From Leeuwenhoekiella aestuarii (GTDB lineage Bacteria; Bacteroidota; Bacteroidia; Flavobacteriales; Flavobacteriaceae), in the NCBI RefSeq assembly GCF_004104055.1, contig NZ_QOVJ01000008.1, forward strand, positions 62,001 to 126,000: a DNA stretch of 64,000 bases, read 5' to 3'. The position numbers and the translations under genes are program-made. The notes below the pieces were generated by a model, which was given only the letters and a program-made list of their open reading frames with translations, was not told the origin of the DNA and ran no database searches. Below are positions 34,303 to 43,998 of the stretch, piece after piece; the first letter of the stretch is position 1, and the number at the start of each line of letters is the position of its first letter.

Positions 34303-34309
34303 ATGCTCT

Positions 34310-35197
34310 TTATTTTTTTTGCTTTTTTCCTGCAAGACGCAACAAATACTGTCCGTATTCATTTTTACGCAAAGGCGCTGCCAATTCCAATAAGCGCTCT
34401 TTAGAAAGGTAGCCTTTTTCAAAAGCGATCTCTTCGAGACATGCTACTTTAAGACCTTGTCTTTTTTCGATGGTTTCAATAAAATTAGAAGCCTCTAAGA
34501 GCGATTCGTGCGTCCCGGTATCCAACCAGGCATACCCCCGCCCCATCAATTCTACTTTAAGAGCTTCCTGCTTTAAATATTCCTGATTCACCGTAGTGAT
34601 TTCCAATTCTCCCCGGGCACTGGGTTTGATACTTTTAGCTATTTGCACTACAGAGTTGGGATAAAAATACAACCCTACTACCGCATAGTTGCTTTTAGGT
34701 TCTGATGGTTTCTCTTCCAGAGAGATTACGGTCCCGCTTTCGTCAAATTCTGCGACGCCATACCGTTCGGGATCCTGTACATAATACCCAAAAACAGTAG
34801 CTTTTTGAGCCTCCTTGACATTTTTTACCGCTGCATATAACAATTCCGTAAGCCCGTGGCCATAAAAAATATTATCCCCCAAAATCAAACACACGTCATC
34901 GCTTCCGATAAAGTCTTCTCCAATGATAAAAGCCTGTGCCAATCCATCCGGGCTGGGCTGCTCAGCGTAACTCAACTGCACCCCAAAGTCAGAACCATCA
35001 CCCAGTAAATTTTTAAAATTAGGCAAATCGTGCGGCGTGGAGATGATCAATACCTCGTGAATTCCTGCCAACATCAATACGGAAAGCGGATAATAGATCA
35101 TCGGCTTGTCGTAAATAGGCATCAACTGCTTAGAAATAGAACGGGTTAAGGGGTATAGTCGAGTACCGGAGCCTCCGGCTAAAATAATTCCTTTCAT
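34310..35197 (-). CDS. rfbA: Glucose-1-phosphate thymidylyltransferase
   Basis: A 295-aa nucleotidyltransferase. The nucleotide-binding signature [17 protein letters not shown] with [27 protein letters not shown] and [17 protein letters not shown] are intact. It makes dTDP-glucose, the first step of the rhamnose pathway, and is normally inhibited by dTDP-rhamnose. It sits 10 bp after rfbD. Confidence 0.96.
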   Translation of the reverse strand: MKGIILAGGSGTRLYPLTRSISKQLMPIYDKPMIYYPLSVLMLAGIHEVLIISTPHDLPNFKNLLGDGSDFGVQLSYAEQPSPDGLAQAFIIGEDFIGSDDVCLILGDNIFYGHGLTELLYAAVKNVKEAQKATVFGYYVQDPERYGVAEFDESGTVISLEEKPSEPKSNYAVVGLYFYPNSVVQIAKSIKPSARGELEITTVNQEYLKQEALKVELMGRGYAWLDTGTHESLLEASNFIETIEKRQGLKVACLEEIAFEKGYLSKERLLELAAPLRKNEYGQYLLRLAGKKQKK

Positions 35198-35207
35198 AGT
35201 ATAGTTC

Positions 35208-36071
35208 TTATAATGCGTTAAGCTGTGCTAGGCAACGGGTTAAACTGCTCTCATAATCGGGGGTGCTAACCGTATAGATCTCTTGTATTTTTTTGGTATC
35301 CAATAAAGAATAAGCCGGGCGACTAGCCGGAGTAGGATAAGCGGTTGTTGGGATGCCATGCAATTCACAATCCAATTGTGCCACAGTTTTGATGGTTTGT
35401 GCAAAATCAAACCAGCTGATACGTCCGGTATTCGAGTAATGATAGATACCGGATTTCCAGACTGCGCTATAGATGATCCTTAAAATCGCTTGGGCAAGAT
35501 CGGCTGCATAGGTAGGGCTTCCTACCTGATCCTCAACGATGTTTAAGGCATCGCGTTCCTCCATCAAACGCAGCATGGTTTTGACAAAATTGGTTCCAAA
35601 TGCTGAATAGACCCACGCGGTACGGATAATGATCCCTTCAGGATTCAAGGCTTGAGCGGCCTGCTCTCCTTTCAGCTTCGTGAGCCCATATACACTTTGC
35701 GGATGCGTAACATCGGTTTCCTGATAGGGCTTTGCTGAAGCCCCGTCAAAGACATAATCGGTAGAAATGTGTAAAAACCTACACGAGTTCTTAGCACACC
35801 AGCCTGCCAAAAAGCCTACTGCTTGATGGTTGATGGCATCTGCTTTTTCAGGTTCAGACTCTGCCCGATCTACAGCAGTATAAGCGGCACAATTGATCAG
35901 GTAATCCGGTTGCCTCTGCTCTAAATAGGTGCGCATCTGCAGTTCGTCTTCCAGATCAAAAACGGCACGTGTTACAAAATCAAAGTGATCATCGGGATGG
36001 GCTCCAGCCAACCCCTGCAACTCCTGCCCCAATTGCCCATGAGCTCCGGTAACTAAAATTCGTTTACTCAT
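35208..36071 (-). CDS. rfbD: dTDP-4-dehydrorhamnose reductase
   Basis: A 287-aa short-chain reductase. NADPH-binding [32 protein letters not shown] and catalytic YGLTKLKGE (Tyr-x3-Lys) are present. It completes dTDP-L-rhamnose. A 150-bp gap separates it from rfbB. That gap carries a short dispersed repeat (near 36128, CTCGACTGCGCTCGAAGTGA), so an internal promoter is possible there. Confidence 0.95.
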   Translation of the reverse strand: MSKRILVTGAHGQLGQELQGLAGAHPDDHFDFVTRAVFDLEDELQMRTYLEQRQPDYLINCAAYTAVDRAESEPEKADAINHQAVGFLAGWCAKNSCRFLHISTDYVFDGASAKPYQETDVTHPQSVYGLTKLKGEQAAQALNPEGIIIRTAWVYSAFGTNFVKTMLRLMEERDALNIVEDQVGSPTYAADLAQAILRIIYSAVWKSGIYHYSNTGRISWFDFAQTIKTVAQLDCELHGIPTTAYPTPASRPAYSLLDTKKIQEIYTVSTPDYESSLTRCLAQLNAL

Positions 36072-36221
36072 AGTTCTTTTTCGTATTTCTAGAGTACGCT
36101 CTACTCATTAAATAGATAATAGTTTATGCTTCTCGACTGCGCTCGAAGTGACAGTAAATGGTCAATCCAAATGACCCGATAATTATCAGAGGGGGATATA
36201 GCTAACGGCTAAGAGTCTTTA

Positions 36222-37271
36222 CTAATTTTCCTCGTATTGCTTACTATAATACTCTTGATAGGCGCCACTGGTCACATTCGCCAACCACTCCGGGTTTTCA
36301 AAATACCACTCGATAGTTTTTTGAAGCCCTTCTTCAAAAGTCACGGAAGGCTCCCATCCCAATTCATTTTTGATCTTAGTAGCATCAATCGCGTAGCGCA
36401 AATCATGACCGGGACGGTCTTTTACAAAAGTGATCAATTCAGCTGAAGCTCCTTCAGATCTCCCCAGTTTTTGATCCATCTGCCTGCACAATAATTTAAC
36501 CAAATCAATATTTTTCCACTCGTTAAAGCCTCCAATATTATAGGTTTCAGCATGCTTACCCTCGTGAAAAACCAGATCTATTGCCCGGGCATGGTCTATC
36601 ACATACAACCAGTCGCGGGTATAGTTACCGTCTCCATAAACCGGAAGCGGCTTGTTTTGAATGATATTGTTTAAGAACAACGGAATCAGTTTTTCCGGAA
36701 AATGATTAGGCCCGTAATTGTTAGAACAATTGGTGATCACATAAGGTAAACCGTACGTTTCGCCATAAGCGCGTACAAAATGATCAGAGCTGGCCTTAGA
36801 AGCGGAATAGGGAGAGTTCGGATCGTAAGAGGTCGTTTCGGTAAATAAGCCCTCAGCCCCTAAAGCTCCGTACACCTCATCGGTACTCACATGATAAAAA
36901 CGTTTCCCTGCATAAACCCCCTCCCAAATCGATTTAGCAGCATTCAGTAAATTCATCGTCCCCAATACATTGGTCTTCACGAAAGCCAACGGATCTTTAA
37001 TAGAACGGTCTACGTGAGATTCTGCCGCCAGATGCACAACTCCGTCAAATTGCTCGGTTTGAAATAGGTTATCTATAAAAGCCGCATCGGTAATATCACC
37101 TTTAACAAAAGTGTAGTTAGGTTGCTCCTCGATATCGGAAATATTCTCCAGATTTCCGGCATACGTCAAGGCATCCAGATTATAAATTTGATAAGTAGGA
37201 TAGTTCAATACAAAACGCCGAACCACATGCGAACCGATAAATCCGGCGCCACCGGTGATAAGTATCTTCAT
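36222..37271 (-). CDS. rfbB: dTDP-glucose 4,6-dehydratase
   Basis: A 349-aa extended [37 protein letters not shown], catalytic YSASKASSDHFVRAYG and NNYGPNHFPEKLIPL match RmlB, and the DE pair in STDEVYG supplies the dehydratase acid/base. Second step of dTDP-rhamnose synthesis. It is the first gene of the rfbBDAC block, preceded by a 476-bp repeat-rich gap. Confidence 0.96.
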   Translation of the reverse strand: MKILITGGAGFIGSHVVRRFVLNYPTYQIYNLDALTYAGNLENISDIEEQPNYTFVKGDITDAAFIDNLFQTEQFDGVVHLAAESHVDRSIKDPLAFVKTNVLGTMNLLNAAKSIWEGVYAGKRFYHVSTDEVYGALGAEGLFTETTSYDPNSPYSASKASSDHFVRAYGETYGLPYVITNCSNNYGPNHFPEKLIPLFLNNIIQNKPLPVYGDGNYTRDWLYVIDHARAIDLVFHEGKHAETYNIGGFNEWKNIDLVKLLCRQMDQKLGRSEGASAELITFVKDRPGHDLRYAIDATKIKNELGWEPSVTFEEGLQKTIEWYFENPEWLANVTSGAYQEYYSKQYEEN

Positions 37272-37747
37272 AAGTAATCAGTTAAGTTATAATAACGCTA
37301 AAATACGTGTTTAAATAAAAAGAGCCTGTTCCTGACGAAAAGCACTTTTAAAGTAAGGAGTGCGTTTTCAAGCACCACAGATTTCTTTAAAAATTTCATC
37401 ACAAAACCCAGAAGCAGTTCAAGTCATCCCGACAGCTACCGGGATTAGACCACAAAAGTCGAAATCAAATGTATCGAGAAGCTACTGAACTAAAAGTAAC
37501 GCAACACTAGTAAATTTAATTAATACAAAGTCTTCTCGATACAAATCAAGCTCCGTCACCACTCCGCTTCATGCACTCGAAGTGACAATTTGCTGTCAGT
37601 TCGAGCGTGTCACACGGAGCGCAGTCGAAGTGACAATCCTTTATCAATTAGCGCCCGTCACACTGAGCTTGTCGAAGTGTGCAATCAATCCCCTTCTTCC
37701 TCCCGATAGCTATCGGGAGGAAGAAGAGCTGGAGACGAGGAAACCCG
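37272..37747. other. 476-bp repeat-rich gap between ugd and rfbB
   Basis: No gene. It holds several dispersed repeats: CCCGACAGCTACCGGGAT near 37427, ACGGAGCGCAGTCGAAGTGA near 37614, CACTGAGCTTGTCGAAGTG near 37661, and the perfect palindrome at 37693. The start of rfbB (minus strand, 37271) implies that a promoter or at least a long leader runs through here. Confidence 0.6.
37693..37726. repeat. 34-bp perfect palindrome
   Basis: CTTCTTCCTCCCGATAG followed directly by its exact reverse complement, with no loop. It contains the CCCGATAGCTATCGGG core whose relatives (CCCGACAGCTACCGGG) occur elsewhere in this gap. In RNA it would form a very stable hairpin between ugd and rfbB. No T-run follows on the minus strand. 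Confidence 0.85.
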
Positions 37748-39142
37748 TTAACTCCCTATCGCATAAAAATCAAACCCGATTTCTTCCAATACCTTACGAT
37801 CGAGCAGCCTGCGCCCGTCAAATAAAAAGGCTGGTTTCAGCATGTGTGCATATATTGAATTCCAGTCTAAGGTTTTAAACACATCCCATTCGGTCATCAA
37901 AGCTACCGCATGAGCTTGGTCACATGCTTCTTCAGCGGAATTTACTACGTGGATAAGTGCGCGGTTCTCGGCTTCAGAACGCGTCCCTAAATAATCCAGA
38001 TCTGCTAAGATCTGCTCCTGGGTCACTTTAGGATCATACACCACCACCGTAGCCTGCTCGTTAAGCAGATAGTCGGCCACATAGATCGAAGCCGATTCCC
38101 GGGTATCGTTGGTATCTTTTTTAAACGCCCACCCCAACATCGCGATTCGCTTTCCGGAAACGGTATTATACAGCGTTTTGACAAGTTTAGCGGCAAAACG
38201 GCGTTTCTGATGGTCGTTCATAATAATAACCTGCTCCCAGTAGTCTGCTACCTCATGCAGCCCAAAAGACTTCGCGATATACACCAGGTTTAAAATATCT
38301 TTTTGAAAACAAGAACCGCCAAAACCCACAGAAGCCTGTAAGAATTTTGGGCCGATACGACTGTCCATCCCTATTGCCTTAGAAACTTCCTGAATATCAG
38401 CTCCCGTAACTTCACACAGTTCAGACAAGGCATTGATACTCGAGACCCGTTGGGCTAAGAATGCGTTGGCAGTCAGTTTAGACAATTCCGAAGACCACAC
38501 ATTGGTGGTTAAGATATTATCCTCGGTCACCCAATGTGCATAGACACCCACCAAAGCTTGTATCGCTTCCCGTCCTGCTTCAGTATCCAGATCCCCGCCG
38601 ATCAAAACCCGGTCGGGTTTATGTAAATCACTTACCGCAGTGCCTTCTGCTAAGAACTCCGGATTGGAAAGGATCTGAAAATTCACGCCATTTCCGGTAT
38701 TATCCAATATATTTTTTAAAGCTTCGGCTGTACGCACCGGGAGGGTCGATTTCTCAACCACGATCTTATCGGTGGTAGCCACCCGGGCGATCTGGCGCGC
38801 GCAGAGTTCGATGTACTTCAGATCCGCAGCCATCCCCTTACCCATTCCATAGGTTTTGGTGGGCGTATTTACCGAAATAAAGATCATATCCGCTGCATCA
38901 ATAGCTGCATCCACATCCGTAGAAAAAAACAAATTGCGACCCCGTGCTTCGGCGACCACTTCAGACAAGCCCGGTTCGTAGATCGGGATGTGCTCGACAT
39001 CCGGATTATTCCAGGCGGCGATACGCTGTTCATTAATATCTACGACCGTTACGGTGATCTCAGGGGATTTCTGAGCGATGATCGCCATAGTAGGCCCACC
39101 CACATATCCGGCCCCAATACAACAGATGTTTTTAACTTTCAT
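37748..39142 (-). CDS. ugd: UDP-glucose 6-dehydrogenase, animal-type
   Basis: A 464-aa enzyme. Its motifs [49 protein letters not shown] and catalytic Cys278 in [17 protein letters not shown] resemble the animal/plant-type UGDH rather than the shorter common bacterial form (GYGGSCFPKD). It oxidises UDP-glucose to UDP-glucuronate, the substrate of the UDP-xylose synthase at 21426. The ATG at 39142 is chosen; the longer frame adds seven residues before the conserved start. UDP-glucuronate may also enter the polymer directly. Confidence 0.95.
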   Translation of the reverse strand: MKVKNICCIGAGYVGGPTMAIIAQKSPEITVTVVDINEQRIAAWNNPDVEHIPIYEPGLSEVVAEARGRNLFFSTDVDAAIDAADMIFISVNTPTKTYGMGKGMAADLKYIELCARQIARVATTDKIVVEKSTLPVRTAEALKNILDNTGNGVNFQILSNPEFLAEGTAVSDLHKPDRVLIGGDLDTEAGREAIQALVGVYAHWVTEDNILTTNVWSSELSKLTANAFLAQRVSSINALSELCEVTGADIQEVSKAIGMDSRIGPKFLQASVGFGGSCFQKDILNLVYIAKSFGLHEVADYWEQVIIMNDHQKRRFAAKLVKTLYNTVSGKRIAMLGWAFKKDTNDTRESASIYVADYLLNEQATVVVYDPKVTQEQILADLDYLGTRSEAENRALIHVVNSAEEACDQAHAVALMTEWDVFKTLDWNSIYAHMLKPAFLFDGRRLLDRKVLEEIGFDFYAIGS

Positions 39143-39162
39143 AAGAAATACACTTATTTTCA

Positions 39163-39433
39163 TTTCCGCGAAGGCGGAAAGCTTTATTTGTCCGTTTCCA
39201 CGAAGGTGGAAACCTCAATAATTATATTGTTTATCATTCCCGCGTTGGCGGGAATCTCTCAAAATAAAATTCTTTTTTCAACTCCTTTGAAGACAGGAAA
39301 ACTTTATTTGTCTGTTTCCGTGAAGACAGAAAAACATTTTTTGTCCGTTTCCGTACTTCGACTAGCGCTCAGAATAGACTCCGGTGGAAACCTCAATCAT
39401 TATATTGTTTATCATTCCCGTATAGGCGGGAAT
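39163..39433. repeat. Array of short palindromic repeats
   Basis: Several imperfect palindromes of one family: TTTCCGCGAAGGCGGAAA (39163-39180), TTTCCACGAAGGTGGAAA (39195-39212), ATTCCCGCGTTGGCGGGAAT (39236-39255), degenerate copies near 39318-39345, and ATTCCCGTATAGGCGGGAAT (39414-39433). The arms vary together, keeping pairing. A segment of about 35 bp around TATATTGTTTATCATTCCCG occurs twice (near 39224 and 39402), showing local duplication. Similar units recur in the trp operon. Confidence 0.85.
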
Positions 39434-39441
39434 CTCATAAA

Positions 39442-40803
39442 TCATTCCTTAAACTGATACCGATATCCCAATCCTACACCTAACGTATTCTGGGTTCGGT
39501 CACTCCAATCCAATCCGGCATAGCCGGTAAACGTCCCAAAGGAAGTGGCATACCCCAGCGCTCCATAGCTGTACAAAGCATGCTCACGGGATTCATAAGG
39601 AAAATTGTACGTCCCTAAATTGGTCACATAACTTATTTTACCACGGTATAACAGCTTCCCTATGCTTCCGGTTGCCCCCAGGTGCAAGACATAACTTCGG
39701 TCATTAAGATTCTCCTGGTCAAAGCTTCCGGGTAGTATAAACGGCAACCCGATCACCCGCTTATTATAAGTCCATCCAGACCTATAGGTAAAATTATAAA
39801 AATACCGATCCCCTTCTTTGCCAAAAATACCCGGTGTTGGACGCCCGCTTTGCGAAACGGTCTGTACATACTCCAGATCTACCGCATCCAGCCATGATAC
39901 CTTTTTCGGTTCCAGATACACCCCCCAAACCCCATCGGGGAAGTTATTCAGTTCGATCCCGGAAGCATCTTCAAATAAATTCTGATGATACAAGCGCAGG
40001 TTATAATTTTCTCGGGTCATATCATAAGCCAGTTCATAAGAGCCCAACCCATTCCCCAGGCTGTTGATCTGATCCCCTCCACTTGCCGTCTCACCCCCCG
40101 AACTCCCAAAAAATACTCGAATATAATCGGAAAAGGAATCGGGTTGTTGCCCATACTGAGGCGAACTTCCGCCATACTGTACATAGTGTTTCATACTCCC
40201 GCTCAGGCGGTCGTTCTTACTAAACACCAGCGCCAGCTCCAGGCTTTTATGATGCACCTGCGCGTTAGTCACATAGCGATCTTCCTCTAAAAAGTAATGC
40301 CCAAACGTGGCTTTGGCTTCAAACCATGTAAAGATCTTTAGCGGCTTCAACATCTGTATATACACTCCCGGTAACGCCCGCGCATTGTTACTCCAGATGA
40401 TATCGCCACCCACACTCGAGATCCCGCGTAGCTTTTCTTTACGATGCTTCATACCTGCACTGGCCTCTACGATTCCCCAGGTATAGGTCGCATACAACTC
40501 ATCAATCTTCACCCCGTCATACAGCCCGTCGTTCGCCAAAAGCCCACCGCCTACTTCCAGTCGGTTTTGTTCATTAAATTGGTTTGCATACGATGCCTGC
40601 ACCAAACCGAGTACGTTAGTCTCGGCATCCAGACGTCCATATTGATTGGAGTACATCCAAAAGGGATTTTCAGAACCGGTCGCCGCAAATCCTTTTCCTT
40701 CTACAGCAAGCACAAACCCGTTTGCTTCCTGATCTTGTGCACCCGCAGCACCCCACACGAGCATCAGGCTCACAACTAGTTTATATAGATTATTTTTATA
40801 CAC
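39442..40803 (-). CDS. wzi: Capsule assembly protein, Wzi family
   Basis: A 453-aa outer-membrane beta-barrel protein with signal peptide (residues 1-22, cleavage after GAAGA). Motifs GSENPFWMYSNQYGRLD near the N-terminus, many alternating aromatic strands, and the terminal YRYQFKE are typical of Bacteroidota Wzi-like proteins. Wzi anchors or organises capsule at the cell surface. This argues that the polymer of the locus is cell-attached capsule as well as, or rather than, free slime. It is the first structural gene after the UpxY-type antiterminator. Confidence 0.85.
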   Translation of the reverse strand: MYKNNLYKLVVSLMLVWGAAGAQDQEANGFVLAVEGKGFAATGSENPFWMYSNQYGRLDAETNVLGLVQASYANQFNEQNRLEVGGGLLANDGLYDGVKIDELYATYTWGIVEASAGMKHRKEKLRGISSVGGDIIWSNNARALPGVYIQMLKPLKIFTWFEAKATFGHYFLEEDRYVTNAQVHHKSLELALVFSKNDRLSGSMKHYVQYGGSSPQYGQQPDSFSDYIRVFFGSSGGETASGGDQINSLGNGLGSYELAYDMTRENYNLRLYHQNLFEDASGIELNNFPDGVWGVYLEPKKVSWLDAVDLEYVQTVSQSGRPTPGIFGKEGDRYFYNFTYRSGWTYNKRVIGLPFILPGSFDQENLNDRSYVLHLGATGSIGKLLYRGKISYVTNLGTYNFPYESREHALYSYGALGYATSFGTFTGYAGLDWSDRTQNTLGVGLGYRYQFKE

Positions 40804-41215
40804 GTATTTGAATATCTATTTTTTTTTATAGTTCTCGACTGCACTTCGACTGCGCTCAGTGTGACACAATCAAAGAGACAGCCCATTGGACTCCTGGTGG
40901 GCATCTCGATACCCATTTAGCTCCGTTAACACCTTATTAAATGTACACAAAGGACACGTGTCGTCAGTTCGGTTGATCCCGTAGCTATTGAGAGGATAGA
41001 GCCTTAGAGAACCAAAGGTTAAATGAAATCTTTTAAAACTTATAAAAAGTGGTCAGGAAAATCCAGAGCAACTACCTATCAGTTACAAGCCTTATCTCCG
41101 ACCTACTCCCATGGCTTCGCCGTATGAGTCCCATTTTGAGTCTCACAGCAATTAAAAAATTAAGACAAAGCACGAGTTGCCTTGTCTTTGAGTTTACTTC
41201 GTTACGAAGTTTATG
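40804..41215. other. 412-bp gap between upxY-like gene and wzi
   Basis: No credible gene; a 34-codon frame starting near 41022 has no homologue I recognise. It contains the dispersed repeat CACTTCGACTGCGCTCAGTG near 40842, a terminator-like hairpin at 41151-41188 and a perfect hairpin ACTTCG-TTA-CGAAGT at 41196-41210. Both hairpins follow the upxY-like stop codon on the minus strand, in the path of capsule transcription. Confidence 0.5.
41151..41188 (-). terminator. Terminator-like hairpin directly after the UpxY-like gene
   Basis: Read on the minus strand, a stem of 7 bp (AAGACAA with TTGTCTT) extends by three more pairs after one mismatch, and the second arm is followed by AATTTTTTAATT. 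It lies 28 bp beyond the upxY-like stop codon. Without antitermination, transcription would stop before wzi, which fits the presumed function of the encoded NusG paralogue. Confidence 0.6.
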
Positions 41216-41695
41216 TTATACTTTACTCACATCCCGAATAGAAGCGACAACCACTACCCCAAGATCTTTAAGAACCAAACGCATGGTTTTAGGTCCTATT
41301 TCATGAATCACCGCTTTTTTATCTTTTAAAGGTCCGCTCGATAGCTTTACAGCATCCCCGGGACGGTACTGCTTCACCTCAAAATCTTCAAGCTTTTCAT
41401 CGGCCAACCAACTTTTAATGGTTTCGATCTCTGCATCCCGCACTACAGCCGGTTTACCCAACCAAAACAAATAACGCACCACCCCATGAACCCCAAACAC
41501 GCGATTGCGCTGGTTTTCAGAAAGCTGTACAAAGACATAGGATTTAAACAGAGGAACCTCTAGTTTCTTCTTGCGATCACTCCATACTCTCACTTCTGTG
41601 ATTGTTGGACAGAACACTGTTACCCCTATTCGCTTCAATGCCGAAGCGACTTTTTTTTCTGATTGCGGTTTAACGTATAGTACGTACCAATTCAT
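41216..41695 (-). CDS. UpxY/RfaH-type transcription antiterminator
   Basis: A 159-aa NusG paralogue. An NGN domain (MNWYVLYVKPQSEKKVASAL, VPLFKSYVFVQL, VVRYLFWLGKPAVV) is followed by a KOW domain (YRPGDAVKLSSGPLKDKKAV). In Bacteroides, UpxY proteins are encoded first in each capsule operon and are needed for full-length transcription. Here too it is the first gene, and all the minus-strand genes from wzi to the wzc-like gene follow it over 25 kb. A terminator-like hairpin lies immediately downstream. Confidence 0.9.
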   Translation of the reverse strand: MNWYVLYVKPQSEKKVASALKRIGVTVFCPTITEVRVWSDRKKKLEVPLFKSYVFVQLSENQRNRVFGVHGVVRYLFWLGKPAVVRDAEIETIKSWLADEKLEDFEVKQYRPGDAVKLSSGPLKDKKAVIHEIGPKTMRLVLKDLGVVVVASIRDVSKV

Positions 41696-41929
41696 TAAGT
41701 AAACTGCTTTATAGAGTTTGAAAAATTTAGGGGATTTCTAACTACTAACGAAGCGAAAATAAGTAAAACGGGAAATTAAACAAGGATAATTTTGCATTTA
41801 ATTTTACGAAATAATTAAGAATCAGACCGCCTGCACCCCTCGAAAACGATTGAACAGTAACACCCAATACCGTATCTATATTTTATTAACCTGAGGCACA
41901 GTTTGCTGCTTTTTAGATCGATCCGTGTA

Positions 41930-43375
41930 TTAAAAATGCTTTTGAAGAAAAGCCATGGCATTGAGAGACATAATACGGTCTATCATTTCCCCGGCAGGGA
42001 TTTTATTGAATTCCTTATGAATACGATCTTGCTGCAGGTAATTGTAAGCGTGTCGCTCTAAAAAATCACTAAGGTAGGGCAATTCTTCGGCAGTCCAGAA
42101 CGCATTAAGCGGATCAATAATGCCATCAAAATCAGAGCCTATCGCCATACAATCCCAGGCAAATAAACCTTCAGCATCTAAAACCTCTAAAATATGCTGT
42201 ATTTGATTCCACAATAATTCAGACCGGTAATGCATGATTTTGTGGCGCCGGGTTGCGTGCCGGGTGGTTTTTAAGGTTTGTTCACTGGCCACCCGACGTT
42301 CATCCAATTGCAAACCGATGATCCCGCCACTTTTCGCGAGAATTATAAGTTCTTCATCATAAAAGTTTATCGACTTACTATGCAACTTTTGAGCCGTTTC
42401 CGGATAAACCATTACGGGTTCTTCCGGGGATTTGAGACCATTCACAGCCCCATGACTAATCAATATAGGCAAGCCCGTATAGGCAGCATGGGTTTTCAAT
42501 TCAAGATAATATTCATAACGGGCCTTCACACTCATATGCTTCACATCTATTAAGATCTGACTTCCTTTAGAGGTATCTAAAAGCAAGTCAAGTACCTTTT
42601 TACCGAGTGCCGTAAAACCAAGTCCCATACCAAAACGTTGATCAGCCTGCTTCTTGATGAGTCCACTGAAGCTTTCTTCATGCCCACAGATATGATTCCA
42701 GAAATGATGAGCCATGGTCACAAACAAGGGCGGATGTTCCCAGTTTTTTAATTGTTCTAAATTACGGAGCACTTCCTGCTCATCCGGATCTTCCTTAAAT
42801 CCGGTATTCAAAACATGCAATCCTTCAATACTGAGAATCACACAAACAGTATAAATTCCCTGCTCCTCCTCTTGTGCCTTTATAATATCTATCTCGGTAT
42901 ACGAGTTGACGAGACGATACCGAAACTTCCCTTCTTTTAAAGTAACAACCTTTCCATCTAATTGCTTATAAAAAGCATATTCAGCCTGCAGATCCTTAAA
43001 ATAATCAGTAAACCCCTGAATGTGATCAATACGCTTCTTCCCCAGACCAGTTGCAAAGTTGGCTGCAAGATCCAGCAAGAATTCGTTATTCATCTTATTT
43101 CTCACAAACCATTTCTCCATAGGGTAAAGAGACACGCACACCACCCCAACTCCCCCGTAAGCCAGTGCGGTAAAGTTGGATTGAGAAAATTTAGTGAGAC
43201 CGGTTAGGTAGTTTAAGACTTTATCAAAAACAGAAGGGGGATCGTAATGCCATATGGAGTTTTTAGAACTTCTTCTGGTTGCATTCTTACCGGCAGTTTT
43301 GCTATTAAAACTTTTACCATAAGGTTTTAAGGCAGGATGACAATGCAGATCAACATAAAAATTAGCTGTATTCAT
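41930..43375 (-). CDS. M19-family membrane dipeptidase-like metalloenzyme
   Basis: A 481-aa protein with amidohydrolase-barrel motifs of renal dipeptidase: VDLHCHP at residues 8-14, MAHHFWNHICGH, ILIDVKHMS, LISHGAVNGL and GSDFDGIIDPLN. The zinc ligands (HxH, the bridging acidic residue and later histidines) appear present. It is longer than bacterial M19 enzymes (about 350-400), with an N-terminal insertion at residues 15-70. It lacks a signal peptide. It is monocistronic as far as can be seen, separated from upxY by 234 bp. It should hydrolyse dipeptides; the physiological substrate is unknown. Confidence 0.85.
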   Translation of the reverse strand: MNTANFYVDLHCHPALKPYGKSFNSKTAGKNATRRSSKNSIWHYDPPSVFDKVLNYLTGLTKFSQSNFTALAYGGVGVVCVSLYPMEKWFVRNKMNNEFLLDLAANFATGLGKKRIDHIQGFTDYFKDLQAEYAFYKQLDGKVVTLKEGKFRYRLVNSYTEIDIIKAQEEEQGIYTVCVILSIEGLHVLNTGFKEDPDEQEVLRNLEQLKNWEHPPLFVTMAHHFWNHICGHEESFSGLIKKQADQRFGMGLGFTALGKKVLDLLLDTSKGSQILIDVKHMSVKARYEYYLELKTHAAYTGLPILISHGAVNGLKSPEEPVMVYPETAQKLHSKSINFYDEELIILAKSGGIIGLQLDERRVASEQTLKTTRHATRRHKIMHYRSELLWNQIQHILEVLDAEGLFAWDCMAIGSDFDGIIDPLNAFWTAEELPYLSDFLERHAYNYLQQDRIHKEFNKIPAGEMIDRIMSLNAMAFLQKHF

Positions 43376-43570
43376 AACATGAGTTTTAAGTTACTCAGGG
43401 GCTATAACTAATAAAGCGACAGTAAGTTACGATTTAATTGAATACGTTTCATTCCGCATAGTCAGTTAATTAATTACCTCGTGAAAAACCTACCAAGCTT
43501 GCAACGGAACACTAATTTTCAATTTCACAGAAAGCCTCGGAAGTGTTAAATTGTTTGAGAGCACCACTAA

Positions 43571-43597
43571 AAAAAGGAGCCGAAAGGGCTCCTTTTT
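43571..43597 (-). terminator. Terminator after the rhodanese gene
   Basis: AAAAAGGAGCC (43571-43581) pairs with GGCTCCTTTTT (43587-43597) around GAAAG. A-tract and T-tract flanks make it usable in both directions. It is 22 bp past the rhodanese stop codon. Confidence 0.9.
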
Positions 43598-43618
43598 AGG
43601 TCTTATAGAATTTGAAGA

Positions 43619-43939
43619 TTAATCTTCAGCCTCAGCAACGTCTCCATCCCACTCCATAAATCCTCCCAATAGGTTATAGGTAGTCTCAAAACCCAGCTGA
43701 TCCATCAATTGCGCAGCCTGACCGCTTCGGTTTCCTGAACGACAATAGATGTAGTAATTTTTAGATTTATCCAATTCATTTACCTTATCAATAAACCCCT
43801 GACCTTCATAAATATCAATATGGTGGGAATTGGGAATGATACCCTCATCCACTTCATTTTGCGTACGCACATCTAATATATAGGCCTGGTCATCAGAAGC
43901 TACTAATTCTTCCCACTCTTCTTGTGTTATATTTTTCAT
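43619..43939 (-). CDS. Single-domain rhodanese
   Basis: A 106-aa cytoplasmic protein. The active-site loop YCRSGNRSG carries the catalytic Cys, and AYILDVRTQNEVDEG and GFETTYNLLGG are family marks. It is a sulfurtransferase of the PspE/GlpE type. It has its own promoter (TATCTTTG at 43968-43975) and terminator, so it is a monocistronic gene. The 270 bp upstream contain a dispersed repeat around 44085-44155. Confidence 0.92.
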   Translation of the reverse strand: MKNITQEEWEELVASDDQAYILDVRTQNEVDEGIIPNSHHIDIYEGQGFIDKVNELDKSKNYYIYCRSGNRSGQAAQLMDQLGFETTYNLLGGFMEWDGDVAEAED

Positions 43940-43967
43940 CTTCTTTGATTTTTAGTATTTGGAATTT

Positions 43968-43998
43968 CAAAGATACATCGTAGCCACCTTTTGCCCAA
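43968..43998 (-). promoter_or_regulatory. Bacteroidota promoter of the rhodanese gene
   Basis: On the minus strand, TTG (43996-43998) and TATCTTTG (43968-43975) are separated by 20 bp, matching the TTTG / TAnnTTTG promoter type. The start codon is 29 bp downstream. Confidence 0.7.

Noticed and set aside
39163-39433. CRISPR-like array
   Set aside because: The units are short palindromes of variable sequence and spacing, without constant repeats, uniform spacers or cas genes.
41022-41126. 34-codon frame in the upxY-wzi gap
   Set aside because: It is short, has no motif and sits on the strand opposite to the operon in a region explained by leader hairpins.
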